A DNA stretch of 64,000 nt, taken from Prorocentrum cordatum. Taxonomy: Eukaryota > Sar > Dinophyceae > Prorocentrales > Prorocentraceae. This document shows positions 10,911-21,689 of the stretch, piece after piece (positions within the stretch are counted from its first letter, which is position 1; every line of letters begins with the position of its first letter). The stretch covers positions 62,001 through 126,000 of the forward strand of contig CAUYUJ010015030.1 of assembly GCA_963575745.1 (NCBI GenBank), given 5' to 3'. The notes beneath the pieces were generated by a model. It was not told the origin of the DNA, searched no databases, and saw only the letters and a list, made by a program, of their open reading frames with translations. Both the position numbers and the translations under genes were made by a program.

Positions 10911-11340
10911 CTCGTGTCGCAGCGGAAGGCAGGTCGATTTCGAAATGTGGTATTATCCATAGCGCCGCGCGCATCCGTCTGACACATATTGCAAGAACTT
11001 CACGGGTTTTCAACATGCGGTCTACGCCTCCGCGCGCATCCGATTTCAACTGCTTCGCGGACGGAGAGCGGAAGGCGGGTCGTTTTCAGCGCGTGCCGAT
11101 CGACCCTGCAAAATGCACAAAAAAACACGGATGGGCAGGATTTCTGTTCTTTCTCATAATGTGGTTTTCAGACTTCTTAGCATGTTCAAGGGTTTCCACG
11201 GCGAGCGCTTCAAAACGAAATGTGGGGCGACGTCGGCTTGTCAAGGCGCGTTGATTCGCGGGAAGATCCCAGAATGGTGTTTTGGCACGGTTCGGGATCG
11301 TCGAGGCGCGGCGCTGGAGTCGCAGGAATTCCAGACAGGC
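10911..11340. other. Spacer, no recognised gene
   Basis: Contains two related blocks (10915-10940 and 11065-11090, both with GCGGAAGGC..GGTCG) and no sustained coding signal. Confidence 0.5.
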
Positions 11341-11690
11341 GCGCCCACAATGGCCCACAATGGCCCACAAGGGCCCACAGAGACCCACGACGAGGCCGAA
11401 CGACTCACCCCAGGACGAAGGGCACCAACGATTCACACCACGAGGAGCCCGAACGACTCACACACCAGGAGAGGCCCGAGCGGCGAGCACCAGGACGGGC
11501 GGCCCGAACGATTCACACACAAGGAGAGGCCCGAGCGACGCACGCGCATAGAGGCGCCCGAACGACTCACACCAGGACGAGGAGCCCGAACGACTCACAC
11601 CACCAGGAGCCCGAACGACTCACACACCAGGAGGGGCCCGATCGACCCACACCAGGACGAGGGGCCCGAAGGTCTGGGCCCGAGACCATC
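11341..11690 (+). repeat. CCCGAACGACTCACAC minisatellite array C
   Basis: About 12 units, opening with the TGGCCCACAA repeat. 11373-11483 is the recent duplicate of 10141-10251. Confidence 0.5.
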
Positions 11691-11699
11691 ACACAAGGA

Positions 11700-11880
11700 A
11701 GGACGAGCCCCCCAACTGGCCCCCAAGAGGCCCCAAGAGGCTCCCAAGATGCCCCCAAGACGCCCCCAGGAAGCCCCAAGACGCCTCAAGGGGCCCCCAA
11801 GAGGCCCCCATGAGACCCCCAAGAGGCCCTCACGAGGCCCCGAGATCCTCCAAGAGGCCCCCAAGAGGCCCCTCGAGAAG
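11700..11880 (+). repeat. GGCCCCCAAGAG tandem array B
   Basis: 12-bp units between two minisatellite blocks, the same composite order as at 7430-8095 and 34470-35145. Confidence 0.5.
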
Positions 11881-12075
11881 ACCGAACGACTCACCCCAGG
11901 ACGAGGAGCCCCAACGACTTACACCACGAGGAGCCCGAACGACTCACACACAAGGAGGGGCCCGAGCGATTCATACCAGGACGAGGTGCCTGAACGACTC
12001 ACACTACGAAGAGCCCGAACGACTCACACCAGAACGAAGACCCTGAACCACTCACACCAGCACAACGGCAATCAC
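11881..12075 (+). repeat. CCCGAACGACTCACAC minisatellite array D
   Basis: About 7 units, ending before a CACTACCATAGCCGGC stretch. Confidence 0.5.
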
Positions 12076-12129
12076 TACCATAGCCGGCATCGGAAGAGCC
12101 ACCGATGCCAAGGCAACAGGAACCGGCTA

Positions 12130-12470
12130 TAGAACCACAACCCAAGAAAAGTTAAATTCCAAGGACATGACTGAAACGAAACACATGAAGCAGAGGCGGA
12201 GGAGGAGGAGGACTGTGAAGAGGACACACATGTTTTGCCATCGAGCGCTACGGTCTCTGCCATGATGCCGTTGAACATCCTCCAGCGAGGTGTTTACTAC
12301 ATTAGAACTCACCTGACGCGCCTTACTTCCGCGCACGAGCGCGGTAGAGGAAGCATCGGAGGTCCGACTCCCAGGCCTGGCGAGCGCGCGATCGACCGCC
12401 ACAGACAAAATCGCCTCACCTCTCACCCCCTCGGCATCTGAGGGACAGGTAGCAACTCTGTCCGTATATA
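12130..12470. repeat. Dispersed 90-bp repeat and CCAGGCCTGGCGAG module
   Basis: 12145-12240 matches 9625-9725 and 14605-14700. 12330-12460 contains the palindrome-cored CCAGGCCTGGCGAG followed by a GATCGAC..AAATCGCCT block, shared with about 24140-24240, and in part with 30540-30610 and 33640-33710. Confidence 0.5.
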
Positions 12471-13070
12471 TTTTTTTTTGGGGGGGGACTGGCCATATGT
12501 GTGCGTCGTGTGCATATGTATGCATATGCACAATATGGACAGAACCACGTGTGTGTATATATATATATATATGTCGACATATGTTTATGTATCGACACAT
12601 GCCCACACGTGCAGTATTTACACATGCCTAGATTTAGACGACGCTCCCATCCCTCTTGGTCGAAATTTGAGAGACGAGATCTGAAAGGAACTGCCTATAT
12701 CTCTCAACGCTATCTAGCACAAACATACGTACATCATGCGCACCGTGCACGGAGACCACACGGCGTGATATCACTCGAGAGGAGCGTGCTTTTTGGTCCT
12801 AGGGGCCTGGGTCGGGCCCACGCAGCGCGGGAAAACAAGGCACCCGTGCCACAGAAAACCTTAGAAAACACAAGAACACGCCAGACAATCTCGAGCACTG
12901 CGCTGACGGTCGCCAATTTTCCGTAGACCAAGCGACGGTAATTTCCGCATAACTACGCCGCGCGTTGGTGCGGCCACGCGTGTCGACCAACTGGGTGGTC
13001 TTAGTTGATCGGAGAAGGTAGAGATCCCGAGTGAGGAAGAGGTGGAGGGGATGGGCGTTCTTTCAAAAAC
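12471..13070. other. AT/TG-rich simple sequence and unassigned spacer
   Basis: TATATATTTTTTTTTGGGGGGG at about 12465-12487, ATATG/TGCATATG-rich sequence and (TA)n near 12560. No gene at 12600-13070. Confidence 0.5.
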
Positions 13071-13077
13071 GCTGATG

Positions 13078-13410
13078 GGCAGGTATACGTCTCCCTACCT
13101 CTCGCGCACGGCATGCTTTGCAGACCAGAGTAGAGTCCTGAGCAGACGGGGATTGCTGCGTTCAGAGTTCGACTGCATTTCAGTACACGCGCTGTTGTAT
13201 ATTTCCCCCACCGCACCCCCCAAAGGCCGCCCATGGCGAAAAGCAGGTATACGTCTCCCAGTCTCTCGGGTCGACTCCTAGCGCACGGCATGCTTTGCAG
13301 ACCAGAGTGGAGCCCTGAGCAGACGGGGATTGCTGCGTTCAGAGTTCGCCTGCATTTCAGTTCCTACGCCGTTATATATTTCCCCCACCGCAGCCCCCAG
13401 AGGCCGTCCA
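13078..13410 (+). repeat. Direct tandem duplication, about 165-bp unit
   Basis: 13078-13236 and 13239-13410 share CAGGTATACGTCTCCC, CACGGCATGCTTTGCAGACC, AGCAGACGGGGATTGCTGCG and a TATATTTCCCCCACCGCA end, with small indels. No conserved ORF. Confidence 0.5.
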
Positions 13411-14190
13411 TAGCGAACAACCTCACGTTATAATTTCTTCACGACGGTTCAAGATCTTAGCGTCTGGACGGCGGCCACCTAATGGCGCATTTCATGACCG
13501 CGGCCGCGAGGGGGGGGTGGAGAAGATGAGGGCTCTTTCCAAAGCATATGGTCGCAATCTCGCACTGCGTCCTCGGGCACGCGCTGCTGCACGAGCGATA
13601 TGCGGGGGGCGAGGTGGAACGGGGGAGATCTTGGAGGGTGGTCGTTTCCTCGAAGTTGCGCATGCGTCAGCCACTTGTCGGCGCACGTCCCCGCGCCAAT
13701 CCCTCGCTGCACGGATCGTCCACGGATCGAACCAGATCGAGAGGGGAGGGGGGCGAGAGGATGGCAAGCGCAGCGTGGGCGGCCCTCCTGCAGCAATGCA
13801 GCGGCCAGCTTCACGTGTTAATTCTACGGGAAGGGAAAGGAGGAGTCATTCTGATAAGATGCGTGAATGAGGAGGGTGCTGAGGCGAGGGAGTTGGCATC
13901 ACCAGAAGCGTGGGCAAGGAGGGAGAGACGCGGCCAGGCGGCCTGCAAGCTCGCTCCGAGCAGCACCGTGCCAGAGCGGCGGCTGCTATTATTCAGCCTG
14001 CGGCGGAGGCAACACGGACTGGAGGATGGTTCGAGCCTTGAGCTCGACCGATTGGGTTAGTGAGTTCTTTTCTTCCGCTCTCCACTGGGAAGGATAAGAT
14101 GGATGGGGGCAGAGGGAGGATGGAAACAGCACAGGTTACATCGGAAGAACCAGCGAAGACGAGATAACAGGAACCGGCTCCACTACCAAG
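13411..14190. other. Spacer, no confident gene
   Basis: G/C-rich sequence open in several frames on both strands by composition alone. No motif or consistent codon structure was seen. Confidence 0.5.
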
Positions 14191-14600
14191 ACAACGCCAG
14201 GGCAGTGAAGGGAAGAGCCCGAACGACTTTCACCAGAAGGAGAGGCCCGAACGCCTCACAGCAGCACAACAGGCACCAACGACTCACACCACGAGGAGCC
14301 CGAACGACTCACCGAACAGGAGAGGCCCCAACGACTCACACCAGAACGACGGGTCCGAACGATTCACATCTCATGGAGCCCGAACAACCCACACGCAAGG
14401 AGGCGCCCGAACGATTCACACCAGGACGAAGCGCCCGAACGACTCACACCACGAGGAGCCCGAACGACTCATACACAAGGAGGGGCCCGAACGACGCACA
14501 GCAGGACGACGAGCCCGAACGATTCACACCACGAAGAGCCCGAACGACTGACACACAAGGAGGTGCCTGAAGGACTCACGCCAGGAAGGACGAGAGGAGC
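14191..14600 (+). repeat. CCCGAACGACTCACAC minisatellite array E
   Basis: About 14 units with the usual alternating tails, followed at 14605-14700 by the dispersed 90-bp repeat (TCTAACGAGGTAGAGGCGGA). Confidence 0.5.
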
Positions 14601-14700
14601 AGAGCCCGAGAAAGGCGAGATCTCAGGGACTGACTCAAACGAATCTAACGAGGTAGAGGCGGACGGGCAGGACTATGAAGGGAACACGTATGTGTTTGCA

Positions 14701-15205
14701 CGGACCGAACTGCTCAGGCGCTCAAACAGCGTGTAGATAGATCAGGAGTCCACGAGCAGCGATATCACCCAGCACTGATTCAGTGCTGTGCCGCAAGCTA
14801 CACCTACGAATGAATCTTTACTGAGAAGAGTCACCAGCACCATCACTTCCCAGGGTAACCAGCACCATCAATCACATAGTATAGTAACCAGAACCCAAAG
14901 TTCCCAAATACGGAGTCCAGCCAGATCGCAGTACGAGTCCCGCCAGCGGGATGTTGTGTTCTGTGCTGGAGCTCACTCGAAGCGCCTCGGAATATGAGTA
15001 GAGGCATGCCCACCATTGGCCACATACCGATGCCCACGCCGTGTATACAGCATCCACGGTCCCCTTTGACGCAACATCCAATGTCCAGCCTCTCTGTAAA
15101 AACTAATAGTCACGTATAGAAGCGTCACAACTTCCGTGGTACATATTCACATCACCACTACTGGAAGAAACATCATACACCACCTGAGCCCACTGCATGA
15201 TACCC
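14701..15205. other. Spacer, no recognised gene
   Basis: Contains repeated CCAGCACCATCA words and weak similarity to 5930-6180. It probably includes the 3' region of the RPA-like gene that ends at 15211. Confidence 0.5.
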
Positions 15206-15210
15206 CCATT

Positions 15211-17367
15211 TCACAGAATAGTAAGCTGCTCGGTTTTCGCGGTGCCCAACATAGCAGGCTGGCCGATAGGGATTATCATCGCATCCTTCAAAAGATAAAG
15301 CACGCCCTTGGAATTGCCAATGGCCGCGCGGCCTGTGCCGTAGTAAACCACGACGTCCTGGAAGTTCCGCAACGCCTGGGGCTCCGCATTGTGCTTCACG
15401 GCGCAGCAAGTGAAATACAGACCACTGTTGTCCACCATATCGAATATCCGTTTCGCGTTCCCCCCTTGCGTCATCTCCAACGATTGCAGATCCATCACTT
15501 TACCTTTAACCGACAATCGGAATGGCAGGTTTAATTTGTTGCGGAGAGAACGAAAGACGGAAACGCAACAATCCGAAGGAGGAACCGCATACCTCATCTG
15601 GATGAGATTCTCCGACGTCGGACCAGACAGAACCTGCGCTGTCGTGCCCATCTCTCCGCCAACAGCTTCGATAGACGTCAACATACGAATCCGCGTCAGC
15701 AACTCCCCATTCCAATTGTTCTTCCCCGCTCCCTGGATGCGAGCTTGGACAGGTCCACGACGCACGGAGCAACGTCGCCCCGATGGCGACGCTCCTGTAC
15801 AGCGCGCCAGATGCTGCAGATATCTTCAGCGGCGCCACCCCATAAGCACGCGCAGATGGGCCCCGTCTTGTCTACCATGACCACGTCGGCCGCCTTCCCT
15901 TCCGAAGATGGATCCTTCCGCTTCCGCGGAGAACCCTCCGCGTAATGTACATCGCGAGGATTACTGTCGCATACAAAAACAACGCCCTGAAAATGACACC
16001 TGCCACCCTCCTCGGAAGACTGGAGAATTGCCAGCGCAGGTTTGTGAAATATCTCTTCGGACGCCGGCGATGTCGGACCAAACGCCTGCCCTGATAGAAT
16101 CAGATCGATGCCAGACAAAGCAGAAGTCGACGCCGCTTCCGAAAGTTGCGTCGACTCATGGGCCACGGCGCTCTCCTCGGCGCGTCGGAGAACAGAGTCC
16201 CCAGGACGAACCTCCGATACGCTTTTCCGCAATAAGGTGTAATACCGAGATGCCGCAAATTTTTCTGGTGGCTCCGATGGTAGCATGTTTCTCTGCTTGG
16301 CCGTGCGCGATTGCACAAACTGGCTGCATTGCTCCGTGACTCCCGTCACGGCGAAAGTGTGATCAGCCGCGGATGCCTTCATGAGGAGTGTTTTACGCTC
16401 CGCTGCTTCGTCTGCGGAGACTCCATGCCCCGGGTCCACCAACGGCCGAAACGCCGCGGGCGCGCCTGAGCCAGTCCCCGCGTTCTGGTGCGCATTCGCA
16501 TCGCAGGTCTCGCGCACAATGCGAAAGTAGTCTTCTTCCAAAAACTCTCTGAAGCTATCGTGAGCATCCGCTCCACTGAGTTCGACAACTTCAGCCATCG
16601 CATCCCAAGCTAACCACAAATTCTTGCCCAGCAGCTCCAACAATTCCGGCCTCATTGCCGACGCGGCATCACGAGCGAAAACCTTCTTCTCCCCGTCACC
16701 GATCGACTGCGGGGAGATCAGCGGGATGAACGTTGACTGGGCAAACCGGTGAGCAAATGTCCTGGCGTCAAGCGACTGCTTGGCGAGAAAATCACGCAGG
16801 TGCTTGTAGTAAAAATTGAGTGTCCACTGAGCGTGCTTCTCGTCAATCGACGTCGCTGGATCTCCAGGACTATTATTGAAACTCCTTTTTCTGAAAATCA
16901 ATATAACTCTGAATCTGCACAGCATCCAGCTTCTCCACGGGACTCATGGCTTCCTCGGCGGCATTCTGCTCGTCTTCCGCTCGCAAATCTATCGGGCGAA
17001 AGAGCGGGAACTCTTTCGCCGCCGCTCGAGAGTGCAGATCATCCACCAAACTGGAAATGTCCCCCGCCAAGTCCTCGCCGCCAGAGCCTGCTTCGCCCAA
17101 CGATTCGAGCAGCGTGGTCAAATCGGCCCTCCCAAACGATTTGTCGAAAGGCCAACCCCTGCTCTCGAAAATCTTCTTCAGCGACTCCACTGTAACCGTT
17201 TCGGCACTCACGCCGCTACTCGCGCCATCGGCGCGACACCCTTCAAGGAACACATGCAAGCCCTCAACGCCAGGCTTCAGGATAGCTTTCTCTGCCGCGT
17301 CGTCCGCTTGCACAGCAATGTTCTCGAAAGACACCTCCACGGCCTCGTGGAAGGTCTGAGTGGTCAT
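15211..17367 (-). pseudogene. RPA70-like OB-fold single-strand DNA-binding protein, two frameshifts
   Basis: Three overlapping minus frames form one protein of roughly 730 residues. Frame 1 runs from ATG 17367 (MTTQTFHEAVEVS) to about 16875. A shift near 16870-16880 leads into the central frame (to about 15750), and a second shift near 15745-15760 leads into the last frame ending at 15211. The central part carries DVVMVDKTGPICACLWGG, and the last part SVKGKVMDLQSLEMTQGG, RIFDMVDNSGLYFTCCAV, FQDVVVYYGTG and GVLYLLKDAMIIPIG. These are the strand order and glycine/aspartate turns of OB-folds in RPA70-like proteins. RPA-like genes are known cargo of Helitrons, and Helitron-type genes lie at 1-3.6 and 35.6-37.2 kb. 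A leader palindrome lies at 17443-17453. Broken gene or assembly error: the two shifts cannot be told apart here. Confidence 0.5.
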
Positions 17368-17440
17368 GGCCCGAGTGCCGTGCTGGAGGATTGGCCACCT
17401 CGCCAAACGGATTGAATGGGAACAGCGGTGTGAACAACGG

Positions 17441-17458
17441 CTGAGCTACGCTCACTAC
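17441..17458 (-). repeat. Leader-type palindrome L4
   Basis: GGCTGAGCTACGCTCACT on the plus strand, just 5' of the RPA-like ORF. The identical 18-mer occurs at 26833-26850 inside the SF1 helicase gene. Confidence 0.5.
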
Positions 17459-18135
17459 CGATGATCTCGCAGGCGCGCTCCACTCGATCCCGCGGCTCGC
17501 AACAGTGCACCAACTTTGCATGGACGAACCATTCGTGCACTAAAAAACACGAGTAACGCACTACATACAACAACCAAATCTGCGACGAAGATCACTCACA
17601 TCTGCAACGACATGACACCCTACGGCACCCAAATTTCCCTCGTCCCAAATGTGTGATGATGTGACATGATGTAGGATATGGAATGGTCACTATGATGAGG
17701 ATATCAATGATACGATGTGATATGATATCACGGGTGACGCACCACCTGATCGATGTGAGGCACGATGCCATATAAATTCTGGGTTGGCCGATGCGTTGTT
17801 GCATGACGTGTAGGATGTGAAGACATGATGATCCTGTAGAATGCTGTTGTATGACACGCCAGGTGGCGTTGGCAGTCACGATCGAGAGACAGGGCACATA
17901 CCCAGGGCCGCGCCCCTTCTCTAAAGCAAAGACTGAGAAGGCACAACACACACTAACTCAACACAACCACTCTCAATGCGAGTGCGAATTGACCATCACC
18001 TAATACCCTATGTTCCAATACGTGTACTCGTTGCCTTTTGTGCAGCTTCCCAATGACGCACCACCCGTGATTCTCTCTCTCTATATATATATATCTCCCA
18101 CCACGAACTCCATCCTCTTGTCAATGATCATATTG
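17459..18135. other. AT-rich intergenic with ATGATG/GATATC repeats
   Basis: Lower GC than its surroundings. Contains a perfect 15-nt inverted repeat GTGATATGATATCAC (17717-17731), many GATG/ATATC words and a CTCTCTATATATATAT run at about 18075-18092. No gene; plausibly promoter or terminator DNA between two minus genes. Confidence 0.5.
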
Positions 18136-18138
18136 TGC

Positions 18139-18936
18139 TTATTGTGGCTCTCCCGACGATGAGGCTGCCGACATTGTTCCCCTCATGGTTCCCATCCTCT
18201 TGCCTAGCTCCATCTTGCGTTTCGCGTCGCCCACTGGAGGAGGCCAGGTGCCCTCCAGCTTCTCTGGCATCTCGGGCATCTGAGCCTGCGAGGTGTTTAC
18301 GCTGTCGTAGTCGGGCCACACCTCATAATCTTTCCATCCGTAGGCATGCCACGTCTCTGGCTTGTTCTTGTCCCAGGCCGGGTTTCCTCCCTCTAGAGCC
18401 TGCCGCCCGTCGCGGAGCTCTCTGCAGGATGCCACAACATCGAAGATCTCTTTGTGTTGATCCTTAGCGATCTCCTCGCGACGCGCCACCCTCAGCTTGA
18501 ACTCGATCTCCTTCATGTTCTTCGTCTCGTCGGCTTGCTGCTTCATGTAATCTTTGGCCGATGGCCAGATGAGGGGGAGCTCCGACTGGTACTTCAACGT
18601 CCCGTGGGCCTCGATCAGCTTTCCCAGGCCTGCCGTGATTCCTTGGATCTGGCCCTCGATGGTACGAATGTTCTCCGCTACCATGTAGATCTCCTGCGAC
18701 GTCTGCGCTTGGACCATGGCGCTGCGAGTCAAGCACGTCGTCAGCTGCAGCTTGGAGGCCTTCAGGGTGTCCATCTGTGCCTCGAGTACCTTCAATATTT
18801 CTGTCGTCACCTCGCGGCTCCTCTGCAGATTCGTCTCCTGCAACTCGATCACATAGCTTACGCGCCCAATCACCTGGTCCTCCGATTGGCCTCGATACAT
18901 CGGAGCGGCTTCTGATACTTCTGGAGGTGCAGACAT
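18139..18936 (-). CDS. Coiled-coil protein, unknown family
   Basis: 265 residues from ATG 18936 (MSAPPEVSEAAPMYRG). The frame is open upstream only by translating the leader module, so this internal ATG is chosen. Most of the protein is helical and heptad-like (VIELQETNLQRSREVTTEILKV, MKEIEFKLRVARREEIAKD). It then has an aromatic segment (ETWHAYGWKDYEVWPDYD) and a basic, low-complexity end with RKMELGKRMGTMRGTM. No catalytic motif. The frame is intact with good codon character. It might be a structural or scaffold protein; nothing more can be said. Confidence 0.5.
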   Translation of the reverse strand: MSAPPEVSEAAPMYRGQSEDQVIGRVSYVIELQETNLQRSREVTTEILKVLEAQMDTLKASKLQLTTCLTRSAMVQAQTSQEIYMVAENIRTIEGQIQGITAGLGKLIEAHGTLKYQSELPLIWPSAKDYMKQQADETKNMKEIEFKLRVARREEIAKDQHKEIFDVVASCRELRDGRQALEGGNPAWDKNKPETWHAYGWKDYEVWPDYDSVNTSQAQMPEMPEKLEGTWPPPVGDAKRKMELGKRMGTMRGTMSAASSSGEPQ

Positions 18937-19006
18937 CCCCAGCTTCACGCGAACACTCGGAAGAAAGGAGGCACTTGGCGGTGTTGGAAAACCGAGCGTC
19001 CGTGCG

Positions 19007-19140
19007 GAGCTAAGCTCACAGCGAACATGATACACGGTTAGAACCCACGGGCACTGAAACATGCTCGCGGGCACCACCGAGTGCTGCTGCCCGGGCCAAG
19101 CTCACAAGCACGCGTCATCACTACAAACCAAAATGGCAAC
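19007..19140 (-). repeat. Leader module L5 (double palindrome plus SL-like)
   Basis: On the minus strand: SL-like GTTGCCATTTTGGTTTG at 19140-19124, a degenerate palindrome at 19103-19092, and a perfect GAGCTTAGCTC at 19017-19007, followed by CGCACGGACGCTCGG and the coiled-coil ORF. Confidence 0.5.
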
Positions 19141-20400
19141 AGCAACGACAACGGTGCAGGAAATGTGACCTTAGCTCTCTCCTGTTACCCTGGGTGATAT
19201 CGTAGCCCTTCCCACAAACCTGTGGAGCCTCGCGAGAACCATCTTCGGACACTCTTGGGCGCTCTTGGTGCCTCCTCGGCGCTTGTCGGGGCTAGCTTGG
19301 AGGACATCGATCAAAACACATGAGAACTTCAATTAGTGCTGCCCCCTCGAGCCATTGGTACATGGGAACTCTCCAGAGAGGCATTGAAAGCCTCGTTACT
19401 TAAAGTATCCCTACACACGCAGACCGTGGTCGGACGGCATCGTCGCATGACATCGCTTTGCCCAAACGTCCAGATACGATGGGTCCGAAACACTGTACTC
19501 GTCGGTCCACTGTCAGCAACGCGCAGCCTCGCAGTAGGTTACCGCGAAGATGGCAATGAGCTGACCTTCCAGAGTGGGAGAGGAGGAGGAGGAGGAGCAA
19601 CAAATGATGGGGAGGGAGTGAGCGAGGGGAAAAGTAGGAGGACGAGAAGGACAAGGAGGAGAGAGCACAAATGCAACGCATTGCACCAATCTCGAGCTCA
19701 GCTCGCTCTTCAACTACTAAGCTGAGGGAATAGAGAACCACGAGAAGATTGCTTACGGCGGAAGCGATGGCATGTAGGCACGTGAAACTCACAGCCACAT
19801 TGTGTAATACTATGAGACAGGATGGCAACGGCGACACCTGAGGTGCAGGGAAGAAGGACTTTGCCCAATCCTAAACGCCTTGCTGATTTCGTGTTTTGTC
19901 TTGGGAGCCTCTTGGACCATCACGCGGCTGCTGCGGACCTCTGTCTTTCCCCCAGCGGCCTCCTTGGAGCCTCTGCCAATCGAGAGCGACCAAATGTCTT
20001 CCCCTGGATGCCCCCCAGAGGCTTCCCCTAGAGTACCTCTCCCGCCATCTCATCCAAACACGAACGCGTTCCGAAAAAAAGCCATGCGTCAGCTGATTGG
20101 ACCCCCTCGTTCATGACCTTCCATGCCCACCCTCCTCCCTCAGGCGCGGGCGCGCACTGCGCCCATGACATGACATCTGCCCGCTGAGCGCTCTACCAAC
20201 ATCTCACGTGCCATGCCGACGAACGGAAGGGTGAATAAACAAAATGAAGCGCGATGAATGCAACTATTGTGGGTGGCTCTGTTCCAACCGCGCATTAGAT
20301 GCAATCGCGCGCTATGGCAGCGAACCCATGGTCTGCGCATTGCGCACCCTACTGCGGCCCTGCCGTTGCAGTGAAAAACGTGCACAGAGTCGACACAATC
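19141..20400. other. Spacer, no recognised gene
   Basis: 1.2 kb with a short GGA-rich tract (19570-19640), a second weak SL-like word at about 19822-19842, and no consistent coding frame. Confidence 0.5.
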
Positions 20401-20407
20401 AAACACT

Positions 20408-21427
20408 TTACTGCACCAGCTGGAGTGCACCACGCATGCCTCGGTACTGACAGTTGTTCGCAGCTGCGCAGTCCGCAGAATGCCACGCACAGAGCTGCGA
20501 TTCCAGGTCCAGCATCTCGAACGGAGGCAGCCGCGGCGGCCCGGCCCAATCTGCACGGATGCTCTGTGACAGCAGCGCCAGCGCCGCGTCAGCCCCAGCC
20601 AAAGTCACGCTGCGACCCACGAGCAGGCGAAGTGCCGCCAAGCCCGTAGAACCAGCGAAACCGCGGGTCGCAACTGTCGTCCACTGCGCCAGCCCCAGTT
20701 GCGACAAGAACACCGGCATGAATTTAGCGGTGTAACCCCCGATGGGCAGGCCAGACCCGCACAAGGCATCCATGGCGCTCGAGGCGTTGCCTTCTTGAAG
20801 TAGAGCGTGCGCCCCTGGAGCTCGGCGTGCAACACCAAGCACTAAGGATGCAAGCCGTCGAGCTTTGCGCCGAGCATGCGCCTGGGTGCCTGTGAGAAGC
20901 GACCGCCCACGGCAAACGCGAATGCTGGGGTTCGCTACCTGCACATCATCCGCGCGCGTTTGCAAGAGCCTCCTCAACAGATCGCCGCGGTAGGATGCGG
21001 TCGTGAGGGGAATGCCCACGGCTTGCACCCATGCGTCCGTCCAGAGCAAGCAACCAGCGCCAACAGCAGCCAAAAGGGCTGCACCATGGGTCCTCAGGCG
21101 CCGCAGCTGACAAATAATTGCCTGTACATCACGAGTGACGAGAGACGACGCGCCAAACGGGATGAAGTCGACGACCCGGTCGCCGTTCCGAATCGCCTGC
21201 TGACTGCGCCTAATGGTGCTTTTCAGCCACGAGACGAAGCTAGCACTTCTGACGTTGGTCATTCGGCGCAAGATATTGCCCTTCCGCTCCCGTAGACCGG
21301 ACTGCTGGCGGACTTGGCGAGCATGGTAGCGCCCAGACATGTGCATGTCATACTTGCTCTTCCGCGTTCCGAAATCCATGCTGCATATTCTGCACCGCCA
21401 CGGTGGGTCCTCGCACTCCCCAGACAT
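20408..21427 (-). CDS. C2H2 (U1-type) zinc-finger protein
   Basis: 339 residues from ATG 21427. The N-terminus WRCRICSMDFGTRKSKYDMH then MSGRYH gives C-x2-C-x12-H-x5-H, a matrin/U1-type zinc finger that usually binds RNA or DNA. The body is alanine- and leucine-rich, with GGYTAKFMPVFLSQLG, a GFAGSTGLAALRLLVG segment and DLESQLCAWHSADCA near the C-terminus. The last two resemble the G..G..GL and DxExxLC signatures I associate with thymine-hypermodification enzymes, but the match is weak. A double leader module lies 5' (21490-21624). The first roughly 22 codons and leader are duplicated at 22200-22450 without the body. The frame is intact. Confidence 0.5.
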   Translation of the reverse strand: MSGECEDPPWRCRICSMDFGTRKSKYDMHMSGRYHARQVRQQSGLRERKGNILRRMTNVRSASFVSWLKSTIRRSQQAIRNGDRVVDFIPFGASSLVTRDVQAIICQLRRLRTHGAALLAAVGAGCLLWTDAWVQAVGIPLTTASYRGDLLRRLLQTRADDVQVANPSIRVCRGRSLLTGTQAHARRKARRLASLVLGVARRAPGAHALLQEGNASSAMDALCGSGLPIGGYTAKFMPVFLSQLGLAQWTTVATRGFAGSTGLAALRLLVGRSVTLAGADAALALLSQSIRADWAGPPRLPPFEMLDLESQLCAWHSADCAAANNCQYRGMRGALQLVQ

Positions 21428-21489
21428 AGCTCACACCACCATTTCCATGCCCACCGCTCAAGGATGTTGGAAGGAAGAGCGTCCGTGCG

Positions 21490-21624
21490 GAGCTAAGCTC
21501 ACAGCGCAAGTGATGGGCGGAAAGAACTCACAATCACTGACAGATTGCTCGTAGGCAGCAGCGATTGCTGCTGGCCGAGCTAAGCTCACAGCCACGCTTC
21601 ATTACTCTGAACCAGAATGGCACC
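21490..21624 (-). repeat. Leader module L6 (double palindrome plus SL-like)
   Basis: Minus-strand order: SL-like GTGCCATTCTGGTTCA (21623-21608), palindrome at 21587-21577, palindrome at 21500-21490, then the zinc-finger ORF. Closely alignable with 22313-22448. Confidence 0.5.
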
Positions 21625-21689
21625 AGCAACCACAAAAGTGCAGGAGATGTATATTTGGAGCTCTCCTGAGATCCGGAGTGAAATCCTGG

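Noticed and set aside
10490-11049. Gly/Arg/Glu-rich minus frames
   Set aside because: Products of the poly-C and CCA tract.
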